From the NCBI GenBank assembly GCA_007120155.1, contig SKOF01000193.1, positions 1-20,162 on the forward strand: a stretch of 20,162 nucleotides of DNA, given 5' to 3'. Shown one piece after another: positions 1 to 7,798 of this stretch. Within the stretch, counting starts at the first letter, position 1; every line of letters begins with the position of its first letter. The translations under genes were made by a program, and so were the position numbers. The notes beneath the pieces are model-generated. The model saw nothing but the letters and a program-made list of their open reading frames with translations, ran no database searches and had not been told where the DNA came from. Source of the stretch: Thioalkalivibrio sp. Its GTDB lineage: Bacteria > Pseudomonadota > Gammaproteobacteria > Ectothiorhodospirales > Ectothiorhodospiraceae.

Positions 1-303
1 ATCGCAATGCCCGGAATCCCGCGTGACCGATGCCGGACCCGCGACGCTGATCCGTTCCTCACCGATACCTGGCCGCTTCGTGTGGAATGCCTTCGTTGGC
101 AACAGCCGGCACATGCGCCCCGTTGCAGACGGGTACCCGTAGGAGCCCGGTCCTCCGGGCGAAGAGTGAGCCGCGGAGGCAAGTTCGCCCGGAGGACCGG
201 GCTCCTACGGGGGGGTGATTCGCGCCGATCTTCACGCCCCCGACCGGGGACACCCATGATCCCCAGAAATGGCCGATTCCACTCGAAACGTCGAAAAACC
301 TCC
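1..303. other. Gene-free 3' flank of dsrL
   Basis: I see no convincing gene in these 303 bases. Open frames on both strands run on into the antisense or alternative frames of dsrL and look like GC-driven shadows. The notable content is the paired REP-like inverted repeat annotated separately. In the classical dsr operon dsrJ would follow dsrL here, but no haem-binding CXXCH-rich frame is visible. Confidence 0.6.
136..211. repeat. Paired REP-like inverted repeat (BIME-like)
   Basis: The 28-base arms 136-163 and 184-211 are perfect reverse complements separated by 20 bases. Each arm is itself REP-like: a GTAG-GA head followed by a small hairpin, GCCCGG / TCCT / CCGGGC. Two such units in inverted orientation is the BIME arrangement known from Pseudomonas, Stenotrophomonas and enteric genomes. 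It begins about 90 bases past the dsrL stop, so it may stabilise or end that transcript. REP units are usually mobilised by a RAYT (TnpA_REP) transposase encoded elsewhere; none is in this window. The sequence structure is certain; the REP-family assignment is inference. Confidence 0.8.
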
Positions 304-2232
304 CTACTCGCCCATCCCCATGCGGATGTAGCCGGTGGGGCAGACATCGGCGCAGATGTGGCAGCCAATGCAGCGGTCGTAGTCGGTGTAGACGTAGCGC
401 CCCATGGTGGCCTCCTTCTTGGGCGTGCGCTTCACGGCGGTCTGCGGGCAGAAGATCACGCAGTTGTCGCACTCGAAGCACATGCCGCAGCTCATGCAGC
501 GATCCGCCTCGGCCTGGGCCTCCTCCTCGCTGAGGCCCCGGAAACGTTCCTCAAAATGACCCAGGACCTCTTCCGCCGACACGCCCGTCTCGTGCCTCAG
601 GTGGCGGGGGGTGTGCTGGAAGTGCCCGAGGAACAGCTCGTCGGAGGGAATGATCTCGTTGCGGGAACGGTCCTCGTAGTTGTGCACGGCGTAGCGTGAC
701 TCGTGGGTGCCCCACTCGGGGCCGTCGCTGTACGCTGCCGGTTCCAGGTGCACCTCGCGCAACTTCTCCAGAAGGCTGAAGTGATGCACGTCCACCTTGG
801 GTCGGGGGCCCGGATCCGCACGCCGCATATACTGGTCCACCGTTTCGGCGGCGATGCGCGCATGACCGATGGCGGTGGTGAGCAGATGCGGACGCAGCAT
901 GTCGCCGATGGCGAACAGGCCGGGACGTCCGGGTACCTGGTAGTGCCGGTCCGCGTCCACCAGCCCGCGACCGTTGTCCAGCCCGTCCATGCCGGTGAAA
1001 TCCACGCCCTGGCCGATGGCGGCCACCACCAGATCGCACTCGATATCGAACTCGGTGCCCTCCTTGACCCTGGACTGATTGCCCTCCCATTCCACTTCCA
1101 CCACGCGCAGTGCCCGCGCGCGGCCGTCTTCCCCCAGCAACACCTCCACCGGCGCCAGACTGCCGCGGATCTGTACACCTTCGTGCATGGCCGCCTCCAC
1201 CTCGTGGCGGGCCGCCGGCATGCGATCCACGGGGCGGCGGTAGACCAGCAGCACCTCGGAACCCTCGTGGCGTGCAACATCCGCCACGTCCTGAGCGGTC
1301 TGGTTGAGGATCACCCACTCCGGCCGGTCCTGCTCGCGCACGTTGTCGATGTGCCCGAGGCGGCGCGCGACGGAGACCACGTCCATGGCGGTGTCACCGC
1401 CGCCGATCACCACCACCCGGCGCGCGGCATAGCGCAGGCGGCCCTGGTTGAAGGCCTCCAGAAAGGCGATGCCGCTCACGCAATTGGGCGCCTCTCCACC
1501 GGGCACCGGCAGCGGCTTGCCCGACTGGGCCCCGATGGCGAGCACCACGGCGTCGTAGTCACGCTGCAGGTCCTCCAGGGAGATGTCACGCCCGATGCGC
1601 ACACCGAGGCGCGTCTCCACGCCGAGATCGACAATGCGCTTGATCTCGCAGTCCAGCACGTCGCGCGGCGTGCGGTATCCCGGGACCCCGTAGCGCATCA
1701 TGCCCCCCAGATGCTCGTGCTCGTCGAACAACGTGCAGGCATGGCCCATGCGCCGCAACTGGTAGGCGCAGGCAAGCCCGCCCGGTCCGCCGCCGACGAT
1801 GGCGACGTGCTTGCCGGTGGGACTGCCGGCCTCGGCCAGCCGCAGGTCGTGGGTCCTGGCGTAATCTCCGATGAACTGCTCCACGGAGTTGATGCCCACG
1901 CGGTCTTCCACCTGGTTGCGGTTGCAGCCGTCCTCGCAGGGGGCAGGGCACACGCGCCCCATCACCGAAGGGAAGGGGTTGGCATCGGTGGCGCGCTGGA
2001 AGGCGTACGTCTGCCAGTCCAGGCCTTCCGGCGGGCGCTCGATGCCGCGCACGATATCCAGCCACCCGCGCACGTCGTGCCCGGAAGGACAGCTGCCCTG
2101 GCAGGGCGGCGTGCGGTGGACGTACACCGGACACTTGTGGCTCGCATCGGCCTCGAAGATGGCGTCCTTGAACGTGCGGTAATTGTCCTCGCCGTCCCGG
2201 TAACGGCGGAAGGTCAGGGTCTGGTCGTTCAT
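304..2232 (-). CDS. dsrL: DsrL-type iron-sulfur flavoprotein oxidoreductase
   Basis: A 642-residue protein of the GltD-like family with an extra C-terminal ferredoxin domain. An N-terminal cysteine cluster (C44, C48, C95, C99, C103) is followed by an FAD-binding GGGPGG at 147-152 and an NAD(P)-binding GGGDTA at 277-282. The C-terminus holds two 4Fe-4S motifs, with cysteines in the 579-595 stretch and C621/C624/C627/C631, and ends IRMGMGE. The whole architecture and the last 65 residues match what I know of DsrL of sulfur oxidisers. DsrL is a cytoplasmic NAD(P)H:acceptor oxidoreductase working with reverse-type dissimilatory sulfite reductase DsrAB. Start is ATG with a strong GGGGGA ribosome site 5 bases upstream. 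Oddly, no other dsr gene is adjacent: a glycosyltransferase is divergent upstream and a repeat lies downstream. A stand-alone GltD-like paralogue is the main alternative. Confidence 0.8.
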   Translation of the reverse strand: MNDQTLTFRRYRDGEDNYRTFKDAIFEADASHKCPVYVHRTPPCQGSCPSGHDVRGWLDIVRGIERPPEGLDWQTYAFQRATDANPFPSVMGRVCPAPCEDGCNRNQVEDRVGINSVEQFIGDYARTHDLRLAEAGSPTGKHVAIVGGGPGGLACAYQLRRMGHACTLFDEHEHLGGMMRYGVPGYRTPRDVLDCEIKRIVDLGVETRLGVRIGRDISLEDLQRDYDAVVLAIGAQSGKPLPVPGGEAPNCVSGIAFLEAFNQGRLRYAARRVVVIGGGDTAMDVVSVARRLGHIDNVREQDRPEWVILNQTAQDVADVARHEGSEVLLVYRRPVDRMPAARHEVEAAMHEGVQIRGSLAPVEVLLGEDGRARALRVVEVEWEGNQSRVKEGTEFDIECDLVVAAIGQGVDFTGMDGLDNGRGLVDADRHYQVPGRPGLFAIGDMLRPHLLTTAIGHARIAAETVDQYMRRADPGPRPKVDVHHFSLLEKLREVHLEPAAYSDGPEWGTHESRYAVHNYEDRSRNEIIPSDELFLGHFQHTPRHLRHETGVSAEEVLGHFEERFRGLSEEEAQAEADRCMSCGMCFECDNCVIFCPQTAVKRTPKKEATMGRYVYTDYDRCIGCHICADVCPTGYIRMGMGE

Positions 2233-2260
2233 TGTCTTCCCCCAGGGTGATGACCCGATA

Positions 2261-2266
2261 AGTATA
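2261..2266 (-). promoter_or_regulatory. Possible -10 element of dsrL
   Basis: On the minus strand this reads TATACT, five of six matches to the sigma-70 -10 consensus, about 30 bases upstream of the dsrL ATG. No good -35 sits at 16-18 bases, so it would need an activator or an extended contact. It suggests dsrL is transcribed on its own here. Confidence 0.3.
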
Positions 2267-2473
2267 GTGGAAAATAAGCGACCTTCTCCCCTCGATTCAA
2301 CGGGTCATGGGCCGGCACCCGGGCCGCCGTCGCGCCGATCCGGCCGGATACCGCGCCCCGGCCGGCATCCTCCACCACGCGGATCGGGCCCACGCTCCGT
2401 GACCGCAAGTCTGCGCGCCTGCCCGCCGAAACCGGGGCTGCGCTAAGATAGGCTCTGCCTTGCAGGATCGATC

Positions 2474-2498
2474 CGGTGCCATCCGGCGGATGGCGCCG
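2474..2498 (+). promoter_or_regulatory. Leader hairpin before the first GT2 gene
   Basis: Arms 2474-2484 and 2488-2498 pair over 11 positions (one G-U) around a 3-base loop. The hairpin ends about 23 bases before the GTG start at 2522 and just before the ribosome site. No T-run follows, so it is not a classical terminator. It could tune translation or mRNA stability. The structure is seen; the role is inferred. Confidence 0.4.
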
Positions 2499-2521
2499 TT
2501 CATCAGCGACCAGGATTTCCG

Positions 2522-3553
2522 GTGTCCGTCCAGGTTTCCGTCATCATCCCCGTGTACAACACGCGCCCGTTCCTCCGGGAATGCCTCGAATCGGTGTTGG
2601 GGCAGACCCTTGCGCAGATCGAGGTCATCGTGGTCAATGACGCCTCCACCGATGACTGCGCGGCCATCCTGGACCAGTACGCCCGGACCGACCCACGAGT
2701 CACGGTGGTACACAACGCGCGGAACCGGGGCGTCTCGGCGGCGAGAAACCGCGGGATCGACCTCGCCACCGGGGCCTATATCGGCTTCGTGGATTCCGAT
2801 GATGTCGTTGCACCGGAGATGTATCGGGTGCTGCTGACAACGGCCCTTGACCAGGGCGCCGATATGGTCAAGTGCGAGTACCGCATCAAACGGGGCGGGA
2901 GGCAACCTGCGGGCTCCGCCTTACCGGCGGGGCGGGTCCGTGTTCTGCCGGGTGGCGTTCAGGCGGTGCAGGCGTATCTGAACAACCGGATCGACACCAT
3001 CTGTTGCGACGGCCTGTACGCCCGTCGGCTGTTCGAGGGAATCCGCTTTGTAGAAGGACGAAGGCACGAGGACACCCAGATCATCCCCCGGCTGCTGCTC
3101 CGGGCGGAGAGAGTCGCCCTGGTGTCCGGCACCTTCTACTTCGTGAGGCGACGGCCGGGCAGTTTCATGTCCTCGTTCACGGAATCCAGATTCGATGAGA
3201 TCTGGGCCCGCCGGGATCTGCACCGGATCCTCTCGGGCACGGAGGCGTATCACCGTCTCCGGCATCGGATCGACCAGAAGGTCACGTCCAGCATTATCCG
3301 CACCCTGTCGGACGCCTATGAAAGCGGCACGTTTCCGAACCTGATCATCCTGTGCCGCACGCTGGAGCGTTACATCACGCGGGATGAAATCCGGGCGCTC
3401 GCCAGGAACCGTCGCATCCGGTTCACACACAGGATGCTGCTCCATGGATTCCTGGCCACACCCGCGACGGTGATTCTCTATGGCCCCTTGCTTCGAATCT
3501 GGAGGCGTGCCCGCAAACGATTGCCCACGCGTCCCGCGGCAAAGGGCCGATGA
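2522..3553 (+). CDS. Glycosyltransferase family 2 (GT-A fold)
   Basis: A 343-residue protein opening with the classic GT2 nucleotide-sugar domain: VSVIIPVYNT at 5-14, VVNDASTDD near 37-45, NRGVSAARNRG near 68-78, and metal-binding DSDD at 91-94. About 220 further residues contain acceptor-side sequence with a RRHEDTQ segment and end in a basic, partly hydrophobic helix that may bind the membrane. GT2 enzymes of this type add a sugar from a UDP- or dTDP-sugar during O-antigen, exopolysaccharide or teichoic-like glycan synthesis in the cytoplasm. The GTG start has AGGA 6 bases upstream. It stands alone on plus, convergent with the minus-strand GT2/phosphatase/dioxygenase operon, with which it probably shares a glycan pathway. 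Donor and acceptor cannot be read from sequence. Confidence 0.85.
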   Translation: MSVQVSVIIPVYNTRPFLRECLESVLGQTLAQIEVIVVNDASTDDCAAILDQYARTDPRVTVVHNARNRGVSAARNRGIDLATGAYIGFVDSDDVVAPEMYRVLLTTALDQGADMVKCEYRIKRGGRQPAGSALPAGRVRVLPGGVQAVQAYLNNRIDTICCDGLYARRLFEGIRFVEGRRHEDTQIIPRLLLRAERVALVSGTFYFVRRRPGSFMSSFTESRFDEIWARRDLHRILSGTEAYHRLRHRIDQKVTSSIIRTLSDAYESGTFPNLIILCRTLERYITRDEIRALARNRRIRFTHRMLLHGFLATPATVILYGPLLRIWRRARKRLPTRPAAKGR

Positions 3554-3624
3554 CGGGGGCATTCCGGGCTGGAGTCCGTTATTTCCTGGTGCAATAGCGC
3601 GTGACCGGCATGCCGTGATCGACT

Positions 3625-4560
3625 TCAGTTCACGCGTTGTTCTTCCAATCCATCGCCACGCCGGGGCCAAAGGACGATGCGCCGGAGCCGGCGCACCCTG
3701 GCGTGTACACCGGGCTCCCGGCGGTGCAGCAAGGTCCGATTGTCGAACATGACCACGTCACCCGGCTGCCATTCATGGTGCAATACAGGCGCCGCCTCGA
3801 TGATCATTCTCTCGAGTTCCACCAATGCACGCGGCCCGATGCTATCGGCCATCCCCTGAACGGTCCACGCATGGTCGCCAAGACGGATGAAGCGATCGCC
3901 GGACCCGGGATCGATCTGAACCACCGGGACCGCAATGCCGGGCCATGGCGGAATCGGAGGCAGACGGACCTGCATGCCCCGGCGGGTGAACTGCATCGCC
4001 AGTCGCACATGCTGCGTCAGTGCCCGCACGCGCCGTGCCAGCACCCGCGCCCATCCGGGCTGCCCCGACATCGGGGCACCATGCCGGATCCACCGGGACA
4101 TCTCGACATGATGCACGGCCTTCCACCCGTCGATTCGGGTTCGCGTCCCCTCATCGAGCGCCGCATATGCGCCACGCATGTCGGCGAACTGGGTCTCGGC
4201 ACAGCCACGCTCGACCGCCTCGGCCGCGAGCATCGTCACGGGCGGGTCCACGTCGGCCCACGACAGATCCGCATGCCACTGTTCGTTGAAGAACACCCGT
4301 CGAGGAGCGGCAGCGTCACCGCCCGCGTCCGTCTCGTATCGCACCTCCGGTCTACGCGGCACTGCCCGGGATCGCTCCGCCAGGAGCGGCCCGAAAAATG
4401 CGGCGACCCGGAGCTGCTCGCTTGGGTTGATCGTCTGCCCGCGCATCACGACCACACCGTGTAGAGCAATCGCCGTCACGATGGCGTCAACATCCGGACC
4501 GGGCCCGGAGAGCGCGGCAAGATCGATGCCGTGCAATTCGACTCCGAACGGATCCCTCAA
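3625..4560 (-). CDS. TauD/TfdA-family Fe(II)/2-oxoglutarate dioxygenase
   Basis: A 311-residue protein that starts almost at once with the conserved N-terminal TauD segment (GVELHGIDLAAL). The iron-binding facial triad is visible as H96-A-D98 (WHADLSW) and distal H279 (TLLHRREPG). A run of arginines at 288-294 could supply the 2-oxoglutarate carboxylate contact. Residues about 145-205 form an arginine- and proline-rich insert before the second half of the barrel. Enzymes of this family hydroxylate taurine, phosphonates, amino acids or herbicides, coupling oxygen and 2-oxoglutarate to CO2 and succinate. The start is TTG, overlapping the upstream hydrolase stop as TTGA, which implies translational coupling. 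It is the last gene of a three-gene operon. The substrate is unknown; the context suggests modifying a glycan or small head group rather than taurine catabolism, since no transporter genes are nearby. Confidence 0.8.
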   Translation of the reverse strand: MRDPFGVELHGIDLAALSGPGPDVDAIVTAIALHGVVVMRGQTINPSEQLRVAAFFGPLLAERSRAVPRRPEVRYETDAGGDAAAPRRVFFNEQWHADLSWADVDPPVTMLAAEAVERGCAETQFADMRGAYAALDEGTRTRIDGWKAVHHVEMSRWIRHGAPMSGQPGWARVLARRVRALTQHVRLAMQFTRRGMQVRLPPIPPWPGIAVPVVQIDPGSGDRFIRLGDHAWTVQGMADSIGPRALVELERMIIEAAPVLHHEWQPGDVVMFDNRTLLHRREPGVHARVRRLRRIVLWPRRGDGLEEQRVN

Positions 4561-6146
4561 CGTCGCGACCCCGGCCGGATCGGTGTGCCGGCCAAACCCC
4601 CGGGGATGCGCTCCCCGAGCAACTCGAAGATCGTCGGCACAATATCAAAGGCACTGCGGCGCTCCCGGTCCCTGGCCAGACCCGGCCAGTCGATGTAGGC
4701 GAAACCCCGCTCGCCGGTGTGCCCTCCTGTGCGCCGGAACGGATACGGCCCGATACGCCCGCCGACCGGGTGTTCGAATCCCAGCGGCGTCCCGCGCCAC
4801 TCGATGTAGATATCCGCCTCCGAGGGGCCGCGCTCCAGGGGTGCGGATTCGGGATACCAGATCTCGTCCACGACCGGTTCGCCCGTGTGCAGGCAGCGCG
4901 TATCATGCAAGGCGGCGACAAGTTCATCACGGGCCGCGTCGAACCTTGCAACGGGCACCACCCCCCGTTTCTCTCGCCCGGCCAGGTTGATTCGGATCTG
5001 CCCGTCGTAGAACGACGGGAAGGCAAAGGCAGGCATGCGCGGCCAGTACGGCTGATAGCGCGCCGAAGGCATCCAGTCAACGGTGCCGGACCCGCCGTTC
5101 CCGTATCCTGTCCATCGGGACAGCCTCAACCGTCTCCAGGCGCGCGACAGGCTGCGGCGCAAGGCCTGGTAAGCCGGAGAGGGCACGAGTCCCTGCATCA
5201 CCTTGAACCAGTCCTCATGCGGTTCCATGAGGGGCACGCCGCCGGGCAACGTCTGTCGCCACGCCGGGGGGCCTGCATGGGAACGCCCGAAGGCCAGCCT
5301 GAACATCAATTCCGGGAGCAGAACCATCGAGGGGATATCAGCCTGGTTGGTACCCATGCCATGCATGGCGAACACGACGATCCCGGCATCGGGCGCTACT
5401 TCCCGCAACGTCCCGCACATGGCATCGATCTCGCGATAGATCCCGCGCAGCGCCTCCCCGGCGGGATGCGCCGACGGTATGCCGTGGAGCGGGTGTGCGG
5501 GGTCGACACCGTGCCAGAACTGCTCGATGGCGGAATGCGCTTCGCTGACCGTCACCAGCGCCACGTCCCAGTCGGTCAGACGTTCACCCAGCAGCCAGGC
5601 GGCCACCCTCGACCGCTGGCGCACGCCTTCGATCAGGTCGGCCCCCGCCTCCGCAGTCCTGTCGGCGGAGGGCCAGGTGAACCCGTAGATCCAGCGCCGG
5701 GCGGCATACCGCCCGAAGCGCGCCAGGATCTCTCCGTCCAGCCCGGCGGGACTCGCCTGTGCGGACACCCCCGGATCATGCGCGCCCCAGTTCGTCACGC
5801 CCCGGGCGCCGCTGCGTGCCAGATCAAAATAGGGGGCATCAAAGACCACCATGCGGTCTGCGAGGTCGGCAAACACCGGTTGGGCGCTGGTGACGGCCTG
5901 CCGGACCGTATAGCGTTCGGGATCGAATGTCAGGGCAGACCAGCGGCCGCCATCTCCCGGGCCCCGCCCGGTGGCCACCTGTTCCCAGGCGAGTCCCGTC
6001 GCCTTGGCGCGCCCATGGTCGAGATCGAATACCGACGCGGTCTCCGCCAGCCGGGCCATATGCGGCATCTCGCCGGACGCCATCATCGCTTCCGCCAGAG
6101 AGATCTCGAAACCATCCAGTCCGAGAACGATCAGGCGGCGACTCAC
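4557..6146 (-). CDS. Alkaline-phosphatase-superfamily hydrolase (type I phosphodiesterase/pyrophosphatase-like)
   Basis: A 529-residue protein with the superfamily layout. It has LGLDGF (D11) at the first strand, a probable nucleophile T50 before AWEQVATG, E202-A-H204 and FWH (H212) in the middle, MHGMG at 261-265, and GGHTGERG (H476) followed by the typical DIVPTIFELLGERIPGGLAGTPI tail region. Relatives hydrolyse phosphodiesters, nucleotide pyrophosphates, phosphonoacetate or sulfate esters. Two usual metal ligands differ: the aspartate of the canonical SDHG motif is M261, and the aspartate of the D..H pair is E202, so metal use may be altered. No signal peptide is visible, so it is predicted cytoplasmic. 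The GTG start has GGGAGG 6 bases upstream and overlaps the preceding GT2 stop as GTGA. A role in editing a nucleotide-sugar or phosphorylated glycan intermediate is inference. Confidence 0.75.
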   Translation of the reverse strand: MSRRLIVLGLDGFEISLAEAMMASGEMPHMARLAETASVFDLDHGRAKATGLAWEQVATGRGPGDGGRWSALTFDPERYTVRQAVTSAQPVFADLADRMVVFDAPYFDLARSGARGVTNWGAHDPGVSAQASPAGLDGEILARFGRYAARRWIYGFTWPSADRTAEAGADLIEGVRQRSRVAAWLLGERLTDWDVALVTVSEAHSAIEQFWHGVDPAHPLHGIPSAHPAGEALRGIYREIDAMCGTLREVAPDAGIVVFAMHGMGTNQADIPSMVLLPELMFRLAFGRSHAGPPAWRQTLPGGVPLMEPHEDWFKVMQGLVPSPAYQALRRSLSRAWRRLRLSRWTGYGNGGSGTVDWMPSARYQPYWPRMPAFAFPSFYDGQIRINLAGREKRGVVPVARFDAARDELVAALHDTRCLHTGEPVVDEIWYPESAPLERGPSEADIYIEWRGTPLGFEHPVGGRIGPYPFRRTGGHTGERGFAYIDWPGLARDRERRSAFDIVPTIFELLGERIPGGLAGTPIRPGSRR

Positions 6147-7177
6147 GGACGGCCTCCCTTTTCCGGTGTTGAGGACACGTCTGCAGCGGAAGCCGCACGC
6201 GGTGACACCTCAGGCACCCTATCGTTATTCATGCGTCCCATGACGCAGCCGGCCTCGAAGGCGGCCCGTCTGAGCGCGCGCACCCAGAACGCCGGACGCG
6301 CCGCCAGCGTTCCGACCACCACCGCGCCGGCAAAGGCCGTCATGCGGATCACCCCCAGAACCACAGGGAAGGTCTGGCTGCCGCCTGCCGCACGCACCGC
6401 ACAGCCCACCCGATACCCGTTGCCCGCGTAATGACGGACCAGGTGCCGGCGCGTGCGGCGCTCGCCGGAAATGACGTGCTGTACACGGGCATCGGCGATC
6501 CATTGCCCCCGGCCGCCTGCCGCCAGGATACTGTTCAGCAGCGCCGTCTCCTCGCCTCCGATCAGGAGGAACCCCGGACGGCGCCCGAGACCGGGATCGT
6601 ACGCAAAGCGGCGCTGCCAGTCCGAACGCACGGCATAATTGGCACCGTAGGGCAGATAGCGGAAATGGACCGGCGCGTCACATGGAACATGCCGGACAGC
6701 GAACACATCGCTGAAAAGGCGCCAGGTCTGATGGAACCACGGCGGTATCTCGCCTTCGAACAACGGCTCGATCGGCCCGCCGAAGAATGCCGCACCAGGG
6801 TGCGCAGCCAGTGCCCGCGCATATGCCTCGAACCACGACCGGCCAACGACCACGTCATCGTCGATCCACGCGATCACGCGGCCACTGCACGCACCGATCG
6901 CGGCATTACGGGCATGGGAGATGCCAGGACAGGGTTCGTCCAGAAACCGGACAGGCAACTGCCGCGCATGCCGCCTCACGACGACCTCGGACCTGTCGGT
7001 GCATGCATTCAGGACCACCAGGATCTCGTAGGACAGGCCCGGCGGCTTGTCGGCTCCGCCCAGCGAAGCAAGCGCACGGTCCAGCAACCCCGCGCGATTG
7101 CGTGTCACGATCGCGACGGTCAGATCGCAGGAACCCCGGAACCCGCCGCTCGAGAACTCCTGCTCCGCCGGTGTCAT
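6143..7177 (-). CDS. Glycosyltransferase family 2, first gene of operon
   Basis: A 344-residue protein with a GT-A domain: LTVAIVTRNRAG at 19-30, VVLNACTDRS at 54-63, PGISHARNAAIGACSG near 84-99 and metal-binding DDD at 106-108, then GGPIEPLFEGEIPPWF and the probable catalytic GGEET. The C-terminal third contains a hydrophobic stretch (about 265-295) suggesting membrane association. It presumably transfers a sugar from an activated donor onto a lipid-linked or polymer acceptor. The ATG is chosen as the first start; its ribosome site is weak. The stop overlaps the next gene's GTG, so this gene leads a coupled operon with the phosphatase-superfamily protein and the TauD-type dioxygenase. It is clearly different in sequence from the GT2 at 2522-3553, so the two probably make different linkages. 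Confidence 0.82.
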   Translation of the reverse strand: MTPAEQEFSSGGFRGSCDLTVAIVTRNRAGLLDRALASLGGADKPPGLSYEILVVLNACTDRSEVVVRRHARQLPVRFLDEPCPGISHARNAAIGACSGRVIAWIDDDVVVGRSWFEAYARALAAHPGAAFFGGPIEPLFEGEIPPWFHQTWRLFSDVFAVRHVPCDAPVHFRYLPYGANYAVRSDWQRRFAYDPGLGRRPGFLLIGGEETALLNSILAAGGRGQWIADARVQHVISGERRTRRHLVRHYAGNGYRVGCAVRAAGGSQTFPVVLGVIRMTAFAGAVVVGTLAARPAFWVRALRRAAFEAGCVMGRMNNDRVPEVSPRAASAADVSSTPEKGGRP

Positions 7178-7253
7178 GACAGTATGCCCGCTACGGCAGG
7201 TTCGGGAGACATCTGAAAGATGGCAGGCGGCGCTGCGTGAGCGCCGTAGGTGT

Positions 7254-7586
7254 CAGCCTCCTGATGCGGTCGATCCATTGGGTAGCCCTGCCTTGCACAT
7301 GGGGCGGCACAGGCGCTCAAGGGCCCGGCGAGTATGTGGGAAGGATAAGCGCCCTTCGCCTTCATGTTCAACGAACCGCACGCCAACACCCGTGGAACCC
7401 ACCCGGCCGGGACGGCCATGTCGTTCACACCATCATGTCCACAACATGTACTGCATCCGCAACCGAACTCCATGTGCAGAGCCCCGCGACTCCGGCGCTC
7501 TTCAGGGAAAATCAGCGCTCCATCGCTTCCTCCCGGGTCCGCGCGTCAATCAGCTTGTCGCCCATCCGGCAGGCTCGGGCGAGCGG
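7254..7586 (+). repeat. Dispersed two-block repeat, copy 1
   Basis: Block A (7254-7316) aligns without gaps to 11800-11862 with about 50 of 63 bases the same by hand count. Block B (7501-7586) aligns to 11907-11992 with similar identity and one single-base gap near its start. Both copies share the landmarks TGCGGTCGAT, TTGCACATGGGG and CCTCCCGGGTCC. About 180 bases sit between the blocks here, far more than in copy 2, as if something inserted. No open frame is kept across both copies and both blocks, so it is more likely a non-coding or MITE-like element than a gene remnant. Orientation is arbitrary. Confidence 0.7.
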
Positions 7587-7697
7587 TCACACGCCTCCCG
7601 CGGCGCCAGGCACCATCGAGGTCGAGTGCCCGTTCGACTGCGGGTTCCTTCTGGTGGGTCTAGAATGATGGAAGGAAAAAATTGGTGCTTTCCGGCA

Positions 7698-7726
7698 TCG
7701 ACAGGCCGTGCAGGTAAATGTACAAG
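7698..7726 (+). promoter_or_regulatory. Candidate sigma-70 promoter of the porin operon
   Basis: TCGACA at 7698-7703 (five of six to the -35 consensus) and TACAAG at 7721-7726 (four of six to the -10) are separated by exactly 17 bases. Transcription would start about 65 bases before the ATG at 7799. Sequence-based guess only. Confidence 0.35.
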
Positions 7727-7798
7727 GGGCCGGCGGCCGGTTGGAGGTTCCGGATTGCGCCTGTGTGGGACCAGCCCACCGATCAGGATATGCCGTTG

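Larger units (their letters stand above)
7178..7798. other. Long gene-free region before the porin operon
   Basis: About 620 bases with no frame I can support as a gene. It holds two blocks (7254-7316 and 7501-7586) homologous to 11800-11862 and 11907-11992, annotated as a dispersed repeat, with about 180 bases between the blocks against about 45 in the other copy. A sigma-70-like promoter sits near 7698-7726. Short frames in both strands look accidental. Confidence 0.6.

Noticed and set aside
136..211. CRISPR-like array
   Set aside because: Only two units, in inverted rather than direct orientation, with a 20-base loop; REP/BIME fits better.
703..2250. 515-residue open frame on plus opposite dsrL
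   Set aside because: Exactly antisense to a clear DsrL coding frame, histidine/alanine/valine-rich and without domains; typical shadow in GC-rich DNA.
3554..3624. Bidirectional terminator between the convergent GT2 and dioxygenase genes
   Set aside because: Only a weak CGGCATGCCG dyad and no T-run on either strand.
4719..6431. 570-residue open frame on plus opposite the phosphatase-superfamily gene
   Set aside because: Covers the complementary strand of a recognisable protein and crosses into the next gene; composition is arginine/glycine/proline/histidine-rich with no motif.
7237..7668. Open frame whose pieces LLMRSIHW..CTWG and RSIASSRVR resemble another frame at 11765-12451
   Set aside because: The similarity comes from the DNA repeat; the two blocks do not stay in a common frame with conserved protein-like sequence between copies, so I treat it as a nucleotide repeat.
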